From: Planococcus maritimus
GTDB taxonomy: Bacteria; Bacillota; Bacilli; Bacillales_A; Planococcaceae
Assembly: GCF_001592825.1 (NCBI RefSeq)
Contig: NZ_LTZG01000052.1
Coordinates: forward strand, 29,241-93,240
Length of the DNA stretch: 64,000 nucleotides
Reading direction: 5' to 3'
Part shown: piece by piece, positions 33,626-42,902 of the stretch
How the letters are laid out: each line of letters starts with the position of its first letter
Numbering within the stretch: the first letter of the stretch is position 1
Translations under genes and position numbers: made by a program
Notes under the pieces: model-generated
The model's input: only the letters and a program-made list of their open reading frames with translations
Told to the model about the DNA's origin: nothing
Databases searched by the model: none

Positions 33626-33658
33626 AAAAGGAAGCAGCCAGCGCTGCTTCCTTTTTTT
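33626..33658. terminator. terminator after yceI-type gene
   Basis: GGAAGCAGC and GCTGCTTCC pair around CAGC, then T7; A-rich left side allows use by the facing gene. Confidence 0.88.
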
Positions 33659-33663
33659 ATATT

Positions 33664-35217
33664 TTATATGCCGCCTTCTATTTTCTTCAGTGGTTTGACT
33701 GCAGGCCCTTCCAATACTTCCCCGGTATGCGAGAAGCGCGAGCCGTGGCAAGGGCAATCCCACGAAGTTTCCGCGTCATTCCACGCCACGTCACAGCCCA
33801 TATGCGTACAAGTCGGTTTGACTAGATGTACTTGGTTGTATTCGTCGCGGTAACCGCCCACTTTTTTGCCGTCCACTTTGACTAAACCGCCCTGCCCTTT
33901 TTGCAGGTCGTCAACGGTCTTGGACGCTTTTTTCAATTTGCCGCTCACCAGTTCTTTCGCCACCGATGCATTGTCTTTCAAGAAGCTTGCTGCATCAGCC
34001 GCTTTCACTTTCGGCCGTGTCGGGTCGAAAAGTGCAGCATACGGATTGTCGCGACCAACGATTTGGTCTGTCAAGATCCGCCCGGCAATGGCACCGTTCG
34101 CCATCCCCCATTTATGGAATCCCGTCGCGACGAGAATATTTTCATAGCCTGCGGTGATGGTACCCACATATGGGATTTTATCCAACGTCGTCATATCCTG
34201 TGACGACCAGCGATAGGGAATGTCTTTTGCAGCGAAATAATCTTCGCCGAACTTCGCCAGGTTCTGGTAATGTTCTATCGTTTCGACGGAACTTTGGCCT
34301 GTCGCATGCCCGTCGCCGCCGAGCAACAGCAAGTTCTCTCCATCTTCTCCCGGTGTAAACCGGATCGACCGGGACGGACCGTCAGCGCTGATGTACATGC
34401 CTTCGGGAATCTTGCCCTCGGTTCGGACCGCAATGGCATAAGATCGGTTGACGGAAAGCCTAGAGAAATACATGCCGTCGAAATCATTGAATGGATAATG
34501 CGTAGCGACCACTACTCGATCGCAAGACAAATGAGACAGGTTTTCCATCTGAAGGACCGGGTCCTTTTTGCTGAGAATTTTCATGGCGCGGCTTTGTTCA
34601 TGAATGTCCACGCCCATTTTCTCCATTTCTTTGACCAGTCCTGCTAAAAATTTCACTGGGTGGAACTGCGCCTGATTGCGCATGACGAGCGCTTCGGTCA
34701 CAGGAAACGGCAGCTCGGACTCTTCGCGCGCAAGACCGCCGGCAATGCCGAGTGTTTCATAGGCTTCCGCCTCTTGTTCCAACAGCTTGACCGTGGCATC
34801 TTTGGTCGAATAAATGAATGCATCTCTATACGAGAAATCACAATCGATGTTCAATTCCTGGGCTGTCTCTTCGATGAACTTCAACCCAGCCATATTAGCT
34901 TCATAATAAAGCTTCGCTTGTTTCTCTCCCGCCAGCTTGATCAGCGGAGCATAATAGAGCCCATGCTGTGCCGAAATTTTTGCAGTCGTATATCCTGTGA
35001 CGCCATCGATCAATTTCCCGGCATCAAGAAGCGTCACTTTCTTGCCTTCTTTCGCCAGTAAATAGGCTGTAATGACGCCGGCGATGCCCGCTCCCACTAC
35101 CGCGACTTCCGTAGATTTATTGCCGGAAAATGCCGGGTAATCCGGCAGTTCCTTATGAGCTCTCCAAAAAGATTCGTTCGATTCGGGAATTCGGTAATGC
35201 TGTTCATTTTGAGACAT
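33664..35217 (-). CDS. FAD-dependent oxidoreductase with C-terminal Rieske domain
   Basis: A 517-aa fusion. Residues 1 to about 400 are a DAO-family flavoprotein (VAVVGAGIAGVITAYLLAKEGKKVTLLDAG; GYENILVATGFHKWGMANGA). The last ~80 residues are a Rieske [2Fe-2S] domain with CTHMGC and CPCHGSRFSHTGE, giving the Cys-His and Cys-His ligand pairs. The Rieske cluster may shuttle electrons to or from FAD; substrate unknown. TAAAGGAGG precedes the ATG. This domain order is known in Bacillota. Confidence 0.88.
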   Translation of the reverse strand: MSQNEQHYRIPESNESFWRAHKELPDYPAFSGNKSTEVAVVGAGIAGVITAYLLAKEGKKVTLLDAGKLIDGVTGYTTAKISAQHGLYYAPLIKLAGEKQAKLYYEANMAGLKFIEETAQELNIDCDFSYRDAFIYSTKDATVKLLEQEAEAYETLGIAGGLAREESELPFPVTEALVMRNQAQFHPVKFLAGLVKEMEKMGVDIHEQSRAMKILSKKDPVLQMENLSHLSCDRVVVATHYPFNDFDGMYFSRLSVNRSYAIAVRTEGKIPEGMYISADGPSRSIRFTPGEDGENLLLLGGDGHATGQSSVETIEHYQNLAKFGEDYFAAKDIPYRWSSQDMTTLDKIPYVGTITAGYENILVATGFHKWGMANGAIAGRILTDQIVGRDNPYAALFDPTRPKVKAADAASFLKDNASVAKELVSGKLKKASKTVDDLQKGQGGLVKVDGKKVGGYRDEYNQVHLVKPTCTHMGCDVAWNDAETSWDCPCHGSRFSHTGEVLEGPAVKPLKKIEGGI

Positions 35218-35283
35218 GCTGCCCCTCCTTTATTGAATGTTTTGCTTATTGACTGTCTACCCCCATGTGGAAATTACTAATCA

Positions 35284-35475
35284 ACGAATGCACGAGGCTT
35301 GCCTCGGACATTCGTTTGCGAGGCTTGAACATCGTGAAAGTCGAGCAAATAAATAGCTAATATAGCTGAGTCTATTTATTTGCGACGCATCTGCCACGCA
35401 GATGTGGGAGCAAGCGAACGAGGCTCGCCTCAGACATTCACTTGCGTGGCTTGAGCAAAGCGAAAGTCGAGCAAA
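35284..35475 (+). repeat. three tandem ~65-bp two-hairpin repeat units
   Basis: Units are 35283-35348, 35346-35413 and 35411-35475. Each has a first stem, a short loop often with GAGGC..GCCTC, then TTGCG, a second hairpin and GAGCAA. The first stems differ in sequence but still pair: AACGAATG/CATTCGTT, AAATAAATAG/CTATTTATTT, CAAGCGAA/TTCACTTG (one mismatch). The second stems do too: GCTTGA/TCGAGC in units 1 and 3, CATCTGC/GCAGATG in unit 2. A fourth copy is at 59802-59869. No gene lies in 35218-35591. Confidence 0.75.
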
Positions 35476-35549
35476 GTTGATAATGATCTAATAACTGCGC
35501 CCAACTAGCGATAGTAGTGCTGCCGCTCGGACACTGGCAAATCTACACA

Positions 35550-35586
35550 AAAAAAGACGACAACGCCGAAGCGTTGCCGTCTTGCT
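35550..35586 (-). terminator. terminator of azoR
   Basis: On the minus strand AAGACGGCAACGC and GCGTTGTCGTCTT pair around TTCG, then T7. Confidence 0.87.
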
Positions 35587-35591
35587 ATTCG

Positions 35592-36224
35592 TTATGCATT
35601 TACGTTAGAAAGCGTTCCTGCTGATTCTTTCACACGCTCCATGCCTTCTGCAATGATCTGCTCAGCACGGTCTGGGTACATATTGTGGCCTTCGATGATG
35701 ACTTCTTCGATATCCATGATGCCAAAGAAATTCATGATGCCACGGATATAGTTGACGCTCATTTCGCTAGGCGCCATTTCCGGTGTTGAATAGACGCCGC
35801 CGCGTGCATTCAAGATAATGACTTTCTTCTCCGGTACCAAGCCAACTGGGCCTTCTTCCGTAAATTTGAACGTCATGCCCGCGCGGTAGATATAGTCGAT
35901 GAACGTCTGCAACGCGGCAGGAATCGTCAAGTTCCACAACGGGAATGCAAAGACAACAACGTCAGCATCCATGAATGCGTCCATTGCTTTGTTAGCAGCC
36001 GTCAAAATACGCTGTTCCAATTCAGTTAATTCTTCAGCCTGTGCGGATTTCTGCATGGCATCGAAGAAATCTTGCCCGAAATATGGCATATCTTCTGCGA
36101 ATACATCAAACGTGTTGACCTCTGCATCCGTCTTCAAGTTATCCATGAAGACTTCGTGCATTTTACTGGAAACACCCTCAGAAGCTGGGCGGTTATTGGC
36201 TTTTACGACCAAAATATTTTTCAA
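35592..36224 (-). CDS. azoR: FMN-dependent NADH-azoreductase
   Basis: A 210-aa flavodoxin-fold quinone/azo reductase. ILVVKANNRPASEGVSSKM at the N-terminus binds the FMN phosphate, FPLWNLTIPAALQTFIDYIYRAGMTF is the family core, and ILNARGGVYS contacts the isoalloxazine. It reduces quinones and azo dyes with NADH and lowers electrophile stress. The promoter contains two GTCTCGAATT half-sites of the MhqR type, consistent with quinone induction and linking it to the dioxygenase gene at 19155. Confidence 0.92.
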   Translation of the reverse strand: MKNILVVKANNRPASEGVSSKMHEVFMDNLKTDAEVNTFDVFAEDMPYFGQDFFDAMQKSAQAEELTELEQRILTAANKAMDAFMDADVVVFAFPLWNLTIPAALQTFIDYIYRAGMTFKFTEEGPVGLVPEKKVIILNARGGVYSTPEMAPSEMSVNYIRGIMNFFGIMDIEEVIIEGHNMYPDRAEQIIAEGMERVKESAGTLSNVNA

Positions 36225-36260
36225 TTAAAAAACCCCTTTATACTATTAATATTATTCTTT

Positions 36261-36305
36261 AATTCGAGACTTTTTAATTATAAGTAATTCGAGACATAAA
36301 GTCAA
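36261..36305 (-). promoter_or_regulatory. azoR promoter with two MhqR-like half-sites
   Basis: On the minus strand TTGACT (36305-36300) and TATAAT (36282-36277) are 17 bp apart. GTCTCGAATT occurs at 36295-36286 (inside the spacer) and again at 36270-36261 (just after -10), in direct repeat 25 bp apart. Each resembles the left half of the palindrome at 20142. A repressor there would block polymerase. Confidence 0.7.
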
Positions 36306-36319
36306 CGCGCTTGCTCAAG

Positions 36320-37030
36320 CTATTCGCCGTCGCAAGCGTCCCCTGTACAAAAGCTCGTTTTCGCTTTTCCCATCGGCTTCAACGCTGGGCGCAAGCCTTC
36401 TTCTTCGCCGATCTGCTCCAGCGCTTCGATAAAGGCTTCGAGTGGCTGGGCGCCGGAAATGGCGTATTTACGGTTGACGACAAAAAATGGCACGCCTTGC
36501 ACGCCGATTTGCCCGGCTTCTTGAATGTCCCGTTCTACCTCGCTTGTGAATTGATCTGAATCGAGCACAGACGCCGCCTGTTCACGGTCTAGCCCCGCTT
36601 TTTCAACAATCGACAATAAGGTTTCTGCATTGCTGATATTTTGTGCTTGTTCGAAATAATGATGCATCAACAGCTCGGTTAACTGATGCTCGCTGCCTTG
36701 CGTTGCCGCCCATTTCACAAGCCTGTGGGCCGAAAATGTATTAGCGTGCGGCATGTTTTCCACATCGTATTGCAGATTGAATGCTTTCGCCTGTTCTGCA
36801 ACGCCAGTGCTCATTTGTTTTGCCTGTTCGACGCTTTGGCCCATTTTTTCCGCCAAATGTTCGTAGGCTAGCCTATTGGAATCCACTGGCGCATGCGGGT
36901 CCAATTCGTAAGCTTTAAAGCTGATCTCCGCTTGGCTTTCGTAGCCTGAGCGTTTGAGTGCTTGTTCTAATGTGCGCTTTCCTATATAACAGAATGGGCA
37001 AACGTAATCTGACCAAACTTCGATTTCCAT
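36320..37030 (-). CDS. DsbA-family oxidoreductase, FrnE-like
   Basis: A 236-aa thioredoxin-fold protein with an inserted helical domain. The active site is C11-P-F-C14 in VWSDYVCPFCYIGKRTLE; the conserved GVQGVPFFVVNRKYAISGAQ contains the cis-Pro. No signal peptide, so it is a cytoplasmic disulfide or polyketide-type isomerase of the FrnE group, often tied to oxidative stress. GAGGTG precedes the ATG. It lies 15 bp upstream of the azoR promoter region on the same strand. Confidence 0.87.
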   Translation of the reverse strand: MEIEVWSDYVCPFCYIGKRTLEQALKRSGYESQAEISFKAYELDPHAPVDSNRLAYEHLAEKMGQSVEQAKQMSTGVAEQAKAFNLQYDVENMPHANTFSAHRLVKWAATQGSEHQLTELLMHHYFEQAQNISNAETLLSIVEKAGLDREQAASVLDSDQFTSEVERDIQEAGQIGVQGVPFFVVNRKYAISGAQPLEAFIEALEQIGEEEGLRPALKPMGKAKTSFCTGDACDGE

Positions 37031-37102
37031 ATCTATTCACCTCGCCACTTACTATAGCAATGACATAGATACGCCACAATTTTTTTGCTTGAAGAAAATT
37101 TC

Positions 37103-37140
37103 CAGCACAAAAAAACTGACTCCCTAAAAGGGAATCAGCT
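37103..37140 (-). terminator. terminator of ppaC
   Basis: On the minus strand CTGATTCCC and GGGAGTCAG pair around TTTTA, followed by T7. Confidence 0.85.
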
Positions 37141-38061
37141 TAAAGCTTCGGTAATGACCGGAACGATTTGTTTTTTTCTCGAGACGACGCCCGGCAAGAT
37201 TACCCGGTTGTTCTCGACAGTTGATCGGAAAGCCGATTCAATGATATCCGAACGGCGCCCAAGGACGATGGCTTCCGAGTTATTGTTCAAGATATCGGTG
37301 ACGGCGAAGACAAAAAGGTCCAAGCCTTTCGCCGCAACCGTGTTGTTGATCAGCACTTCCAACTCCGCTTGGCGATCCAGCACTTCAGATACATCGATTG
37401 CATTGACTTGCGCCACTTCAAAACGGTGTTCTCCGGCTTCGAATTCTTTGGAATCAAGTGAAATCAAATCTTCCAGCGTTTTATTGCTCAGGTCCGCGCC
37501 TGCTTTTAACATTGCAAGGCCATATTCTTCGGCATCGACACCAGCGATCTCTGCCAGTTCTTTCGCCGCTTGAATGTCTTGCTCTGTACAGGTCGGGGAT
37601 TTGAACAGTAAAGAATCCGAAATGATGGCAGATAGCATGAGTCCAGCGATATCAGTTGGCACTTTGACCGCATGTTCTTTATAGAGTTTCAAAAGAATAG
37701 TCGCTGTACATCCGACAGGCTCTGCACGGAAATAAAGCGGATCCGCCGTTTCGAAATTGGCGATCCGGTGGTGGTCGATCACTTCAATCACTTGCACTTC
37801 ATCGATATCATCGATGCTTTGCTGGCGCTCATTATGGTCGACGAGGATGACTTGCTTCACTTCGTCTGATGCGCGTTTCACGAATCTTGGGGTTTGGGCG
37901 TTGAACTGTTCGAGCGCAAAAACAGTCTCATTGTTCGGTTCACCGAGGCGAATGGCTTCAGCGTCCATTCCAAGCTCTTTTTTCAGATGGGCATAAGCAA
38001 TCGCCGAACAAATTGAATCGGTGTCCGGATTTTTATGACCTAGTACAAAAACATTTGACAT
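37135..38061 (-). CDS. ppaC: manganese-dependent inorganic pyrophosphatase
   Basis: A 308-aa DHH-family class II pyrophosphatase that hydrolyses PPi to phosphate. Metal ligands H9, D13 and D15 are in [12 protein letters not shown], a further Asp is in LVDHNE, and DHHRIANF is the family motif. The C-terminal RKKQIVP ending holds the substrate-binding Arg-Lys-Lys. Length equals B. subtilis PpaC. CAGGAGG precedes the ATG. It needs Mn, a link to mntR in this window only by metal. Confidence 0.95.
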   Translation of the reverse strand: MSNVFVLGHKNPDTDSICSAIAYAHLKKELGMDAEAIRLGEPNNETVFALEQFNAQTPRFVKRASDEVKQVILVDHNERQQSIDDIDEVQVIEVIDHHRIANFETADPLYFRAEPVGCTATILLKLYKEHAVKVPTDIAGLMLSAIISDSLLFKSPTCTEQDIQAAKELAEIAGVDAEEYGLAMLKAGADLSNKTLEDLISLDSKEFEAGEHRFEVAQVNAIDVSEVLDRQAELEVLINNTVAAKGLDLFVFAVTDILNNNSEAIVLGRRSDIIESAFRSTVENNRVILPGVVSRKKQIVPVITEALS

Positions 38062-38287
38062 GAATAATGGCCTCCTGGCTTGTGTAGTTTCTGAGATTAT
38101 TCTATCACAAATTAGCTCTTCAGAAAAAAATCCTACGGAAAACCTAGTATTTAATAGCTTTACAGCGACTAAATACGGAATTATTTTTAGAATTATCAGT
38201 ATTTTTAAAAATTAATGTGTACTTTAGCCCGTTTGAATGGTATTATATGACTAACTAATCCTATAATTTTGGAAGGAAGAGGTGCCA

Positions 38288-39088
38288 GTGACTATATTAT
38301 TGGAAAAGAAATACATTCCACTATCCCATTACTTTGAAGCAGCCACCAATTCAAGCATCCGTTTGACCTTCTCGGAAATTGAGCAGATCATGGGCCAGAA
38401 CTTGCCGAACGCTGCCTATTTGAACAAAAGCTGGTGGAAAAAATCCAAGCCTCCAGCGAAGCATTTCCATGCCTGGATGGACGCTGGCTACCGCGTGACA
38501 GATATTGAACCTGATCGTTATGTGGTGTTCGAAAAAGCGGACGCTAAAAACACGGCATCCAACGCAGAGGCTGAGGATAAAGACATTTTGTTGATCCGCA
38601 CAGCAGAACACGGGGACGCCCGGTCGCTAGCCTTGCTTCAAAAAGCTGTAGAGGCAGAATCGGATTTTATGCTTTACGGCAAAGACGAGCGCTCTCTCTC
38701 GACACAGCGCGTCCGCAAGCAAATCATCGAATGGAAACAAAGCGGCCACTCCGCCATTATCATCGCCATCTTGAACGGCCAGCACGTTGGCTATCTGATG
38801 GTCATCGGCAACGAAGCAAAACGGGCAGAGCACCGGGCAGGTCTAGTTCTCGGCCTGCTAAAGGAGGCGCAAGGCAAAGGCATTGCCAAGTCACTTCTTG
38901 AAAAAGCGGAAGACTGGGCCAAACAAAAAGGCATTTCCCGCCTCGAGCTGACAGTCGTGGAAGCTAACGACCGCGCTCGTAAGCTGTATGAAAAAGCAGG
39001 CTTCCAAGCAGAAGGTACGCGCCAACGCTCATTGATCATCGATGGCAAAGAACACGACGAAATCTACCTGGCTAAGTTTTTAGATTGA
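38288..39088 (+). CDS. GNAT acetyltransferase with N-terminal DNA-binding-like domain
   Basis: A 266-aa two-part protein. Residues about 1-90 (YIPLSHYFEAATNSSIRLTFSEIEQIMG; WWKKSKPPAKHFHAWMDAGYRV) form a small domain seen in Bacillota stress proteins (DUF7662-like). Residues about 105-266 are a GNAT domain with GLLKEAQGKGIAKSLLEKAEDWAKQKG and NDRARKLYEKAGFQAEGTR. Acceptor unknown. GTG at 38288 is favoured by spacing from AAGGA; the GTG at 38282 overlaps that site. Confidence 0.75.
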   Translation: MTILLEKKYIPLSHYFEAATNSSIRLTFSEIEQIMGQNLPNAAYLNKSWWKKSKPPAKHFHAWMDAGYRVTDIEPDRYVVFEKADAKNTASNAEAEDKDILLIRTAEHGDARSLALLQKAVEAESDFMLYGKDERSLSTQRVRKQIIEWKQSGHSAIIIAILNGQHVGYLMVIGNEAKRAEHRAGLVLGLLKEAQGKGIAKSLLEKAEDWAKQKGISRLELTVVEANDRARKLYEKAGFQAEGTRQRSLIIDGKEHDEIYLAKFLD

Positions 39089-39102
39089 GCCAAGAAATTC
39101 AA

Positions 39103-39143
39103 AAAACGCCCATCCATTCACAGTCGAATGGAGGGCGCTTTTT
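39103..39143. terminator. bidirectional terminator between GNAT gene and arsB
   Basis: ACGCCC-A-TCCATTC and GAATGGA-GGGCGC pair around ACAGTC with A6 and T5 outside. Confidence 0.85.
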
Positions 39144-39153
39144 ATTGCGTCGA

Positions 39154-40449
39154 TTAATTAAGTACGGTTAACCATAGATACAGCCCGGTCAAGGTGATGA
39201 ACAAAGTTGGGACAGTGAGGATGATACCGACCTTGAAATAATAGCCCCAGCTGATTTCGACGCCTTTCGTTTTCAAGACATGCAACCATAACAATGTCGC
39301 AAGCGAGCCAATCGGCGTGATTTTCGGCCCTAGGTCAGAGCCGATGACGTTGGCATAAACTAAAGCATCACGCATGACGCCATTCGTACTTGTCTCCGCA
39401 ATGGCCAATGCATTGATCATGACGGTCGGCATATTGTTCATGCCGGACGACAAGATCGCCGCGATAAAGCCCATGCCGATCGTCGCCGCATACAAGCCGT
39501 GTCCTGCGGTCCATTCGATTGCCTGTGCGAGCACCGAAGTTAATCCGACATTGCGCAAGCCGTAAACAACGACGTACATGCCGATTGAGAAGAAGACGAT
39601 CGCCCAGGGCGCGCCTTTTAGCACGGTCATCGTTTCGACGTGCTTGCTGTTGCGCGCAATCGCCAGGAAAATGATCGCGATGGAACCAGCGATCAAGGAA
39701 ACTGGAATTTCCAGCGATTCGCTCATGAAGTAACCGACCAGCAAGATCGCCAGCACGACCCAAGACAAGCGGAAGATACGGATATCTTTAATCGCCGTAT
39801 CCGGTTTTTTCAACACGCTCGGGTCAAAACGGCCTGGGATATCTTTTCTGAAGAACAAATACAGCACAAGCATGCTCGCCAGGATGCTGAATAAGTTTGG
39901 AACCACCATATGCAAAGCGTATTCCGTAAAGCCGATCCCGAAGAAATCAGCCGAGACAATGTTGACCAAGTTGCTGATGACAAACGGCAAAGACGCTGTA
40001 TCGGCGATAAAGCCGGATGCCATGATAAACGGCAAAATCATCGTATCGCGGAATTTAAGCGCCCTGACCATTGCAAGAACGATCGGTGTCAAGATTAACG
40101 CCGCCCCGTCATTGGCGAATAATGCAGCGACTACTGCACCGAGTAAGGTGACCAGCAAGAACATGCGCAAGCCGCTGCCTTTGGCAAAACGCGCCATATG
40201 TAAAGCTGCCCATTCGAAAAAGCCGATTTCATCCAAAATCAAGGAAATGATGATTAAAGCGACAAAAGTCAATGTCGCATTCCATACAATCCCCGTGACG
40301 TCCCACACATCGCCAAAGTCCACGACGCCAAATATCAGCGCAACCACGGCCCCTGCAATCGCCGACCAGCCGATCGACAATCCGCGTGGCTGCCAAATCA
40401 CAAAAAGCAATGTGACCAAAAAAATAATAATTGCTAACCAAACATCCAT
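39154..40449 (-). CDS. arsB: arsenite efflux permease ArsB
   Basis: A 431-aa membrane protein of about 12 helices. [36 protein letters not shown] and [26 protein letters not shown] are the ArsB/NhaD-superfamily conserved runs. It exports As(III) or Sb(III) using the proton motive force. AAGGAG lies 11 bp before the ATG. It follows arsR by 15 bp. No arsC (arsenate reductase) or arsA is visible, so the pair would protect only against trivalent forms unless arsC is elsewhere. Confidence 0.92.
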   Translation of the reverse strand: MDVWLAIIIFLVTLLFVIWQPRGLSIGWSAIAGAVVALIFGVVDFGDVWDVTGIVWNATLTFVALIIISLILDEIGFFEWAALHMARFAKGSGLRMFLLVTLLGAVVAALFANDGAALILTPIVLAMVRALKFRDTMILPFIMASGFIADTASLPFVISNLVNIVSADFFGIGFTEYALHMVVPNLFSILASMLVLYLFFRKDIPGRFDPSVLKKPDTAIKDIRIFRLSWVVLAILLVGYFMSESLEIPVSLIAGSIAIIFLAIARNSKHVETMTVLKGAPWAIVFFSIGMYVVVYGLRNVGLTSVLAQAIEWTAGHGLYAATIGMGFIAAILSSGMNNMPTVMINALAIAETSTNGVMRDALVYANVIGSDLGPKITPIGSLATLLWLHVLKTKGVEISWGYYFKVGIILTVPTLFITLTGLYLWLTVLN

Positions 40450-40464
40450 TCCATCTACAACTCC

Positions 40465-40794
40465 TTAAGTACAATTCACTTTCTTGCCTTCAGCAATTAA
40501 CGATTCCACCGTGCGCTCTGGTTCCGGCAACATCGCAAGAAGAGTTACGAGCACCTCGAAAAGCCCGTGCTCTTTATTGAGCGACCAGATCGTCCAGCGG
40601 CCCCGCTTTTCTTCACAGATCCATTGCGCCTGCTTCAATTTGCGCATATGCTGGCTGATGGCCGGCTGCGACGTGTCCAGCAGCTCGGTGAATTCGCAAA
40701 TACACAAAGCCTCTTTCGACAAGTATTTTAAAATCAACAGACGGTTTCCATCGCCGACCGCTTTCAAGCTTTGTTCCATTTGTTGATAGTCCAT
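40465..40794 (-). CDS. arsR: arsenical resistance repressor ArsR
   Basis: A 109-aa winged-helix repressor. The As(III) motif is C31-I-C33 (EALCICEFTELLDTSQPAISQHMRKL), in the classic alpha-3 place. The start is ATG 40794, 8 bp after AAAGGGG; longer frames begin before this ribosome site. It controls itself and arsB. A perfect inverted repeat upstream (40826-40847) fits its operator. Confidence 0.92.
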   Translation of the reverse strand: MDYQQMEQSLKAVGDGNRLLILKYLSKEALCICEFTELLDTSQPAISQHMRKLKQAQWICEEKRGRWTIWSLNKEHGLFEVLVTLLAMLPEPERTVESLIAEGKKVNCT

Positions 40795-40825
40795 TTCATC
40801 CACCCCTTTTGGCAACGGCCTTCAT

Positions 40826-40847
40826 TATATAAGCGATCACTTATATA
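40826..40847. promoter_or_regulatory. ArsR operator
   Basis: TATATAAG and CTTATATA are perfect 8-bp arms around CGATCA. Spacing and AT content fit ArsR-family boxes and it sits in the arsR promoter region. Confidence 0.75.
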
Positions 40848-40884
40848 TGCAAGAGGCCACCTCCATTTTCTAGAAGTGTTCACA

Positions 40885-40922
40885 CAAAAAAACCGCCCCC
40901 TATTACGGGAGCGGTTCGGTTG
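40885..40922 (-). terminator. terminator of DJ-1/PfpI gene
   Basis: On the minus strand CCGCTCCC and GGGGGCGG pair around GTAATA and run into T7. Confidence 0.82.
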
Positions 40923-40927
40923 GTCTA

Positions 40928-41446
40928 TTATTTGTTTTCAAGCAATTTCAATGACTCGCGGTTGAATGCCGGGATATCGTCTGGCTGGCGGCTTGTCACC
41001 AATTGATTCTGGCACACCACGACTTCTTCATCCACGACGGTTGCGCCGGCATACTCCATATCGACTTGGATCGACTTGAAGCCTGTTGCTTTACGCCCTT
41101 CCAAAGCTTTCGCCGTAATCAATAGCTGCGGCCCGTGGCAGATCGCGAAGACGGGTTTTTCCGAATCCATGAACGCTTTCGTGAACGTCACGAAACGATC
41201 GTCACCGCGTAATTGGTCTGGTGAAAAACCGCCCGGTAACAATAGCGCATCAAATTCATCCGGGTTCACATCATCGATGCCTTTATCGATTGTGACGACG
41301 GCTTCACCTTGCTTGCCGGTCACTTTTTTGCCCGCTTCCTTTTCGATATTGATCAGTTCATGGCCTGCTTCGTTAAATGCTTTTGCCGGCTCTGTATACT
41401 CTACATCTTCGAACATATCTGTAATCAACGTTGCAATTTTTGCCAC
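40928..41446 (-). CDS. DJ-1/PfpI family protein (YfkM/general stress protein 18-like)
   Basis: A 172-aa PfpI-type protein. The nucleophile elbow is VFAICHGPQLL with its Cys, an upstream Glu lies in FEDVEYTEPA, and LLLPGGFSPDQLR is conserved. YfkM in B. subtilis is a sigma-B-controlled general stress protein. Here GTTTAA (minus strand, 41510-41505) lies 14 bp before GGAATA, so the -35 is perfect but the -10 poor. GTG start follows AAGGAG by 9 bp. Deglycase or chaperone activity is debated for the family. Confidence 0.87.
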   Translation of the reverse strand: MAKIATLITDMFEDVEYTEPAKAFNEAGHELINIEKEAGKKVTGKQGEAVVTIDKGIDDVNPDEFDALLLPGGFSPDQLRGDDRFVTFTKAFMDSEKPVFAICHGPQLLITAKALEGRKATGFKSIQVDMEYAGATVVDEEVVVCQNQLVTSRQPDDIPAFNRESLKLLENK

Positions 41447-41517
41447 TTTCCTTCACTCCTTCTGTTTTATGTGCTCCCTCTCAGTATTCCACGAATTGGA
41501 ACGCTTAAACATCCGGA

Positions 41518-42111
41518 TTACGGACGGAATTTCGAGACAAACGGATTATCCGACTCCCAGAAGCGGTACGGATAATGGACGGCTTCCTGCGAATTTCCGA
41601 TGCCGACGCGCGGCCCTGTCGATACAGCATGAACAGCATCCCCCTCAGCAATGTACAGCGGGCGCTCGGTAAAATGATGACCGTTATAGTCCATCGTGAT
41701 GCCCAGCGCTTTCGTCAATTTACCTGGCCCGTTCGTCCACTGCTTCATCGGCATGTGGTGGCCTCTGCGCTCTGCCATGAATTCGGTGCCTTCAATCGGT
41801 TCGACCGCACGAATCAGGATGGCGCGTGGCTCATCTTCCGGCCCGCTGACGACATTCACTAGCGTATGGGTATGCATTTGATAGGTATACACAAGGCCCG
41901 ATCTGCCAAACATCACTTCTGTCCGCTTCGTGCGGCGGTTGCCAAAACTGTGCGCAGCCCGGTCTTCCGCCCCCATATAAGCTTCAGTCTCAACGATTCG
42001 GCCGGCAACGATTCCCTCAGGCCCTTCGTGGACCAGAATTTTCCCTAACAAATCGCGCGACAACTCTAATGTCGGCGCCTCGAAATATTTCGCATCTAAC
42101 GGTTCGAACAT
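41518..42111 (-). CDS. 3-methyladenine DNA glycosylase (AAG/MPG type)
   Basis: A 197-aa alkyladenine glycosylase. DLLGKILVHEGPEGIVAGRIVETEAYMG holds the catalytic Glu region, then NRRTKRTEVMFGRSGLVYTY and the NGPGKLTKALGI signature. It removes alkylated purines to start base-excision repair. ATG 42111 follows GAGGGA; an ATG at 42132 overlaps the trpA stop (TAATG) but precedes this ribosome site. It is the last gene after trpA, only 20 bp away, with no terminator between, so it can be read with the trp operon. Confidence 0.9.
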   Translation of the reverse strand: MFEPLDAKYFEAPTLELSRDLLGKILVHEGPEGIVAGRIVETEAYMGAEDRAAHSFGNRRTKRTEVMFGRSGLVYTYQMHTHTLVNVVSGPEDEPRAILIRAVEPIEGTEFMAERRGHHMPMKQWTNGPGKLTKALGITMDYNGHHFTERPLYIAEGDAVHAVSTGPRVGIGNSQEAVHYPYRFWESDNPFVSKFRP

Positions 42112-42131
42112 AACGATCCCTCCTGAGGGCA

Positions 42132-42902
42132 TTATACCGAATGAGGAGCCGTTACTGCATCAATCAAAGGTTCCACGTCTTCAATACGCCCTTCGTGGAA
42201 AGCTTGGACGATTGCGCTGCCGACAATAAACCCGTCGACATCATCCCGCAGCATATCGACATGGCTTTCTTTAGAAATGCCAAATCCAGCATAGACCGGT
42301 ACAGGGCTTAAATCCCTTACCTTGCGTGTAAATGCGCCGACTTCTTCTGCCAGCTCATCGCGGCTTCCGGTAATGCCAGTGACGGTCACTGCATAAACAA
42401 AACCTTCTGCCTGCTTCAAAATCTCTTCCAGGCGACTCTCGATCGTTGTCAACGTGACGAGTTGAATCAGCACAAGTTCATGTTGTTTGGCGAATGGCTC
42501 GATCAATTGACGATGCTCAAACGGTAAATCCGGAATGATAATGCCGGATGCTCCTGCTTTTTTCGCTTCTTGAGTAAAACGCTCTGCGCCGAAGCGAATG
42601 ACTGGATTCAAATACGTCATGATGACAAGCGGCACTTTCACGTCAAAGTCAAAACGCTGCATCTCCTCTAATACTTTCTCTAAGGTAATTCCTTCAGCAA
42701 GCGCCCGGTTGCCTGCGGCTTCGATCGTCGGGCCATCAGCGACTGGGTCCGAGAACGGAATGCCGACTTCAATCGCCGTTACGCCGCGCTCTTGCAAATG
42801 CTGGATCTGCTCACCTAATTTTTCAATTCCACCGTCTCCTGCCATGATATAGGCGACAAAGGCTTTATGTCCTGCTTGTTTTAATTCTGCTAATCGTTTC
42901 AT
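42132..42902 (-). CDS. trpA: tryptophan synthase alpha subunit
   Basis: A 256-aa TIM barrel that splits indole-3-glycerol phosphate. [22 protein letters not shown] carries the catalytic Glu and the loop Asp, and [13 protein letters not shown] and [10 protein letters not shown] the phosphate site. The ATG overlaps the trpB stop by 4 bp (ATGA), giving coupling. The protein is of usual length. Confidence 0.95.
   Translation of the reverse strand: MKRLAELKQAGHKAFVAYIMAGDGGIEKLGEQIQHLQERGVTAIEVGIPFSDPVADGPTIEAAGNRALAEGITLEKVLEEMQRFDFDVKVPLVIMTYLNPVIRFGAERFTQEAKKAGASGIIIPDLPFEHRQLIEPFAKQHELVLIQLVTLTTIESRLEEILKQAEGFVYAVTVTGITGSRDELAEEVGAFTRKVRDLSPVPVYAGFGISKESHVDMLRDDVDGFIVGSAIVQAFHEGRIEDVEPLIDAVTAPHSV

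Noticed and set aside
41485..41510. sigma-B promoter for the DJ-1/PfpI gene
   Set aside because: GTTTAA is perfect but the -10 GGAATA matches poorly; not listed as a feature of its own.
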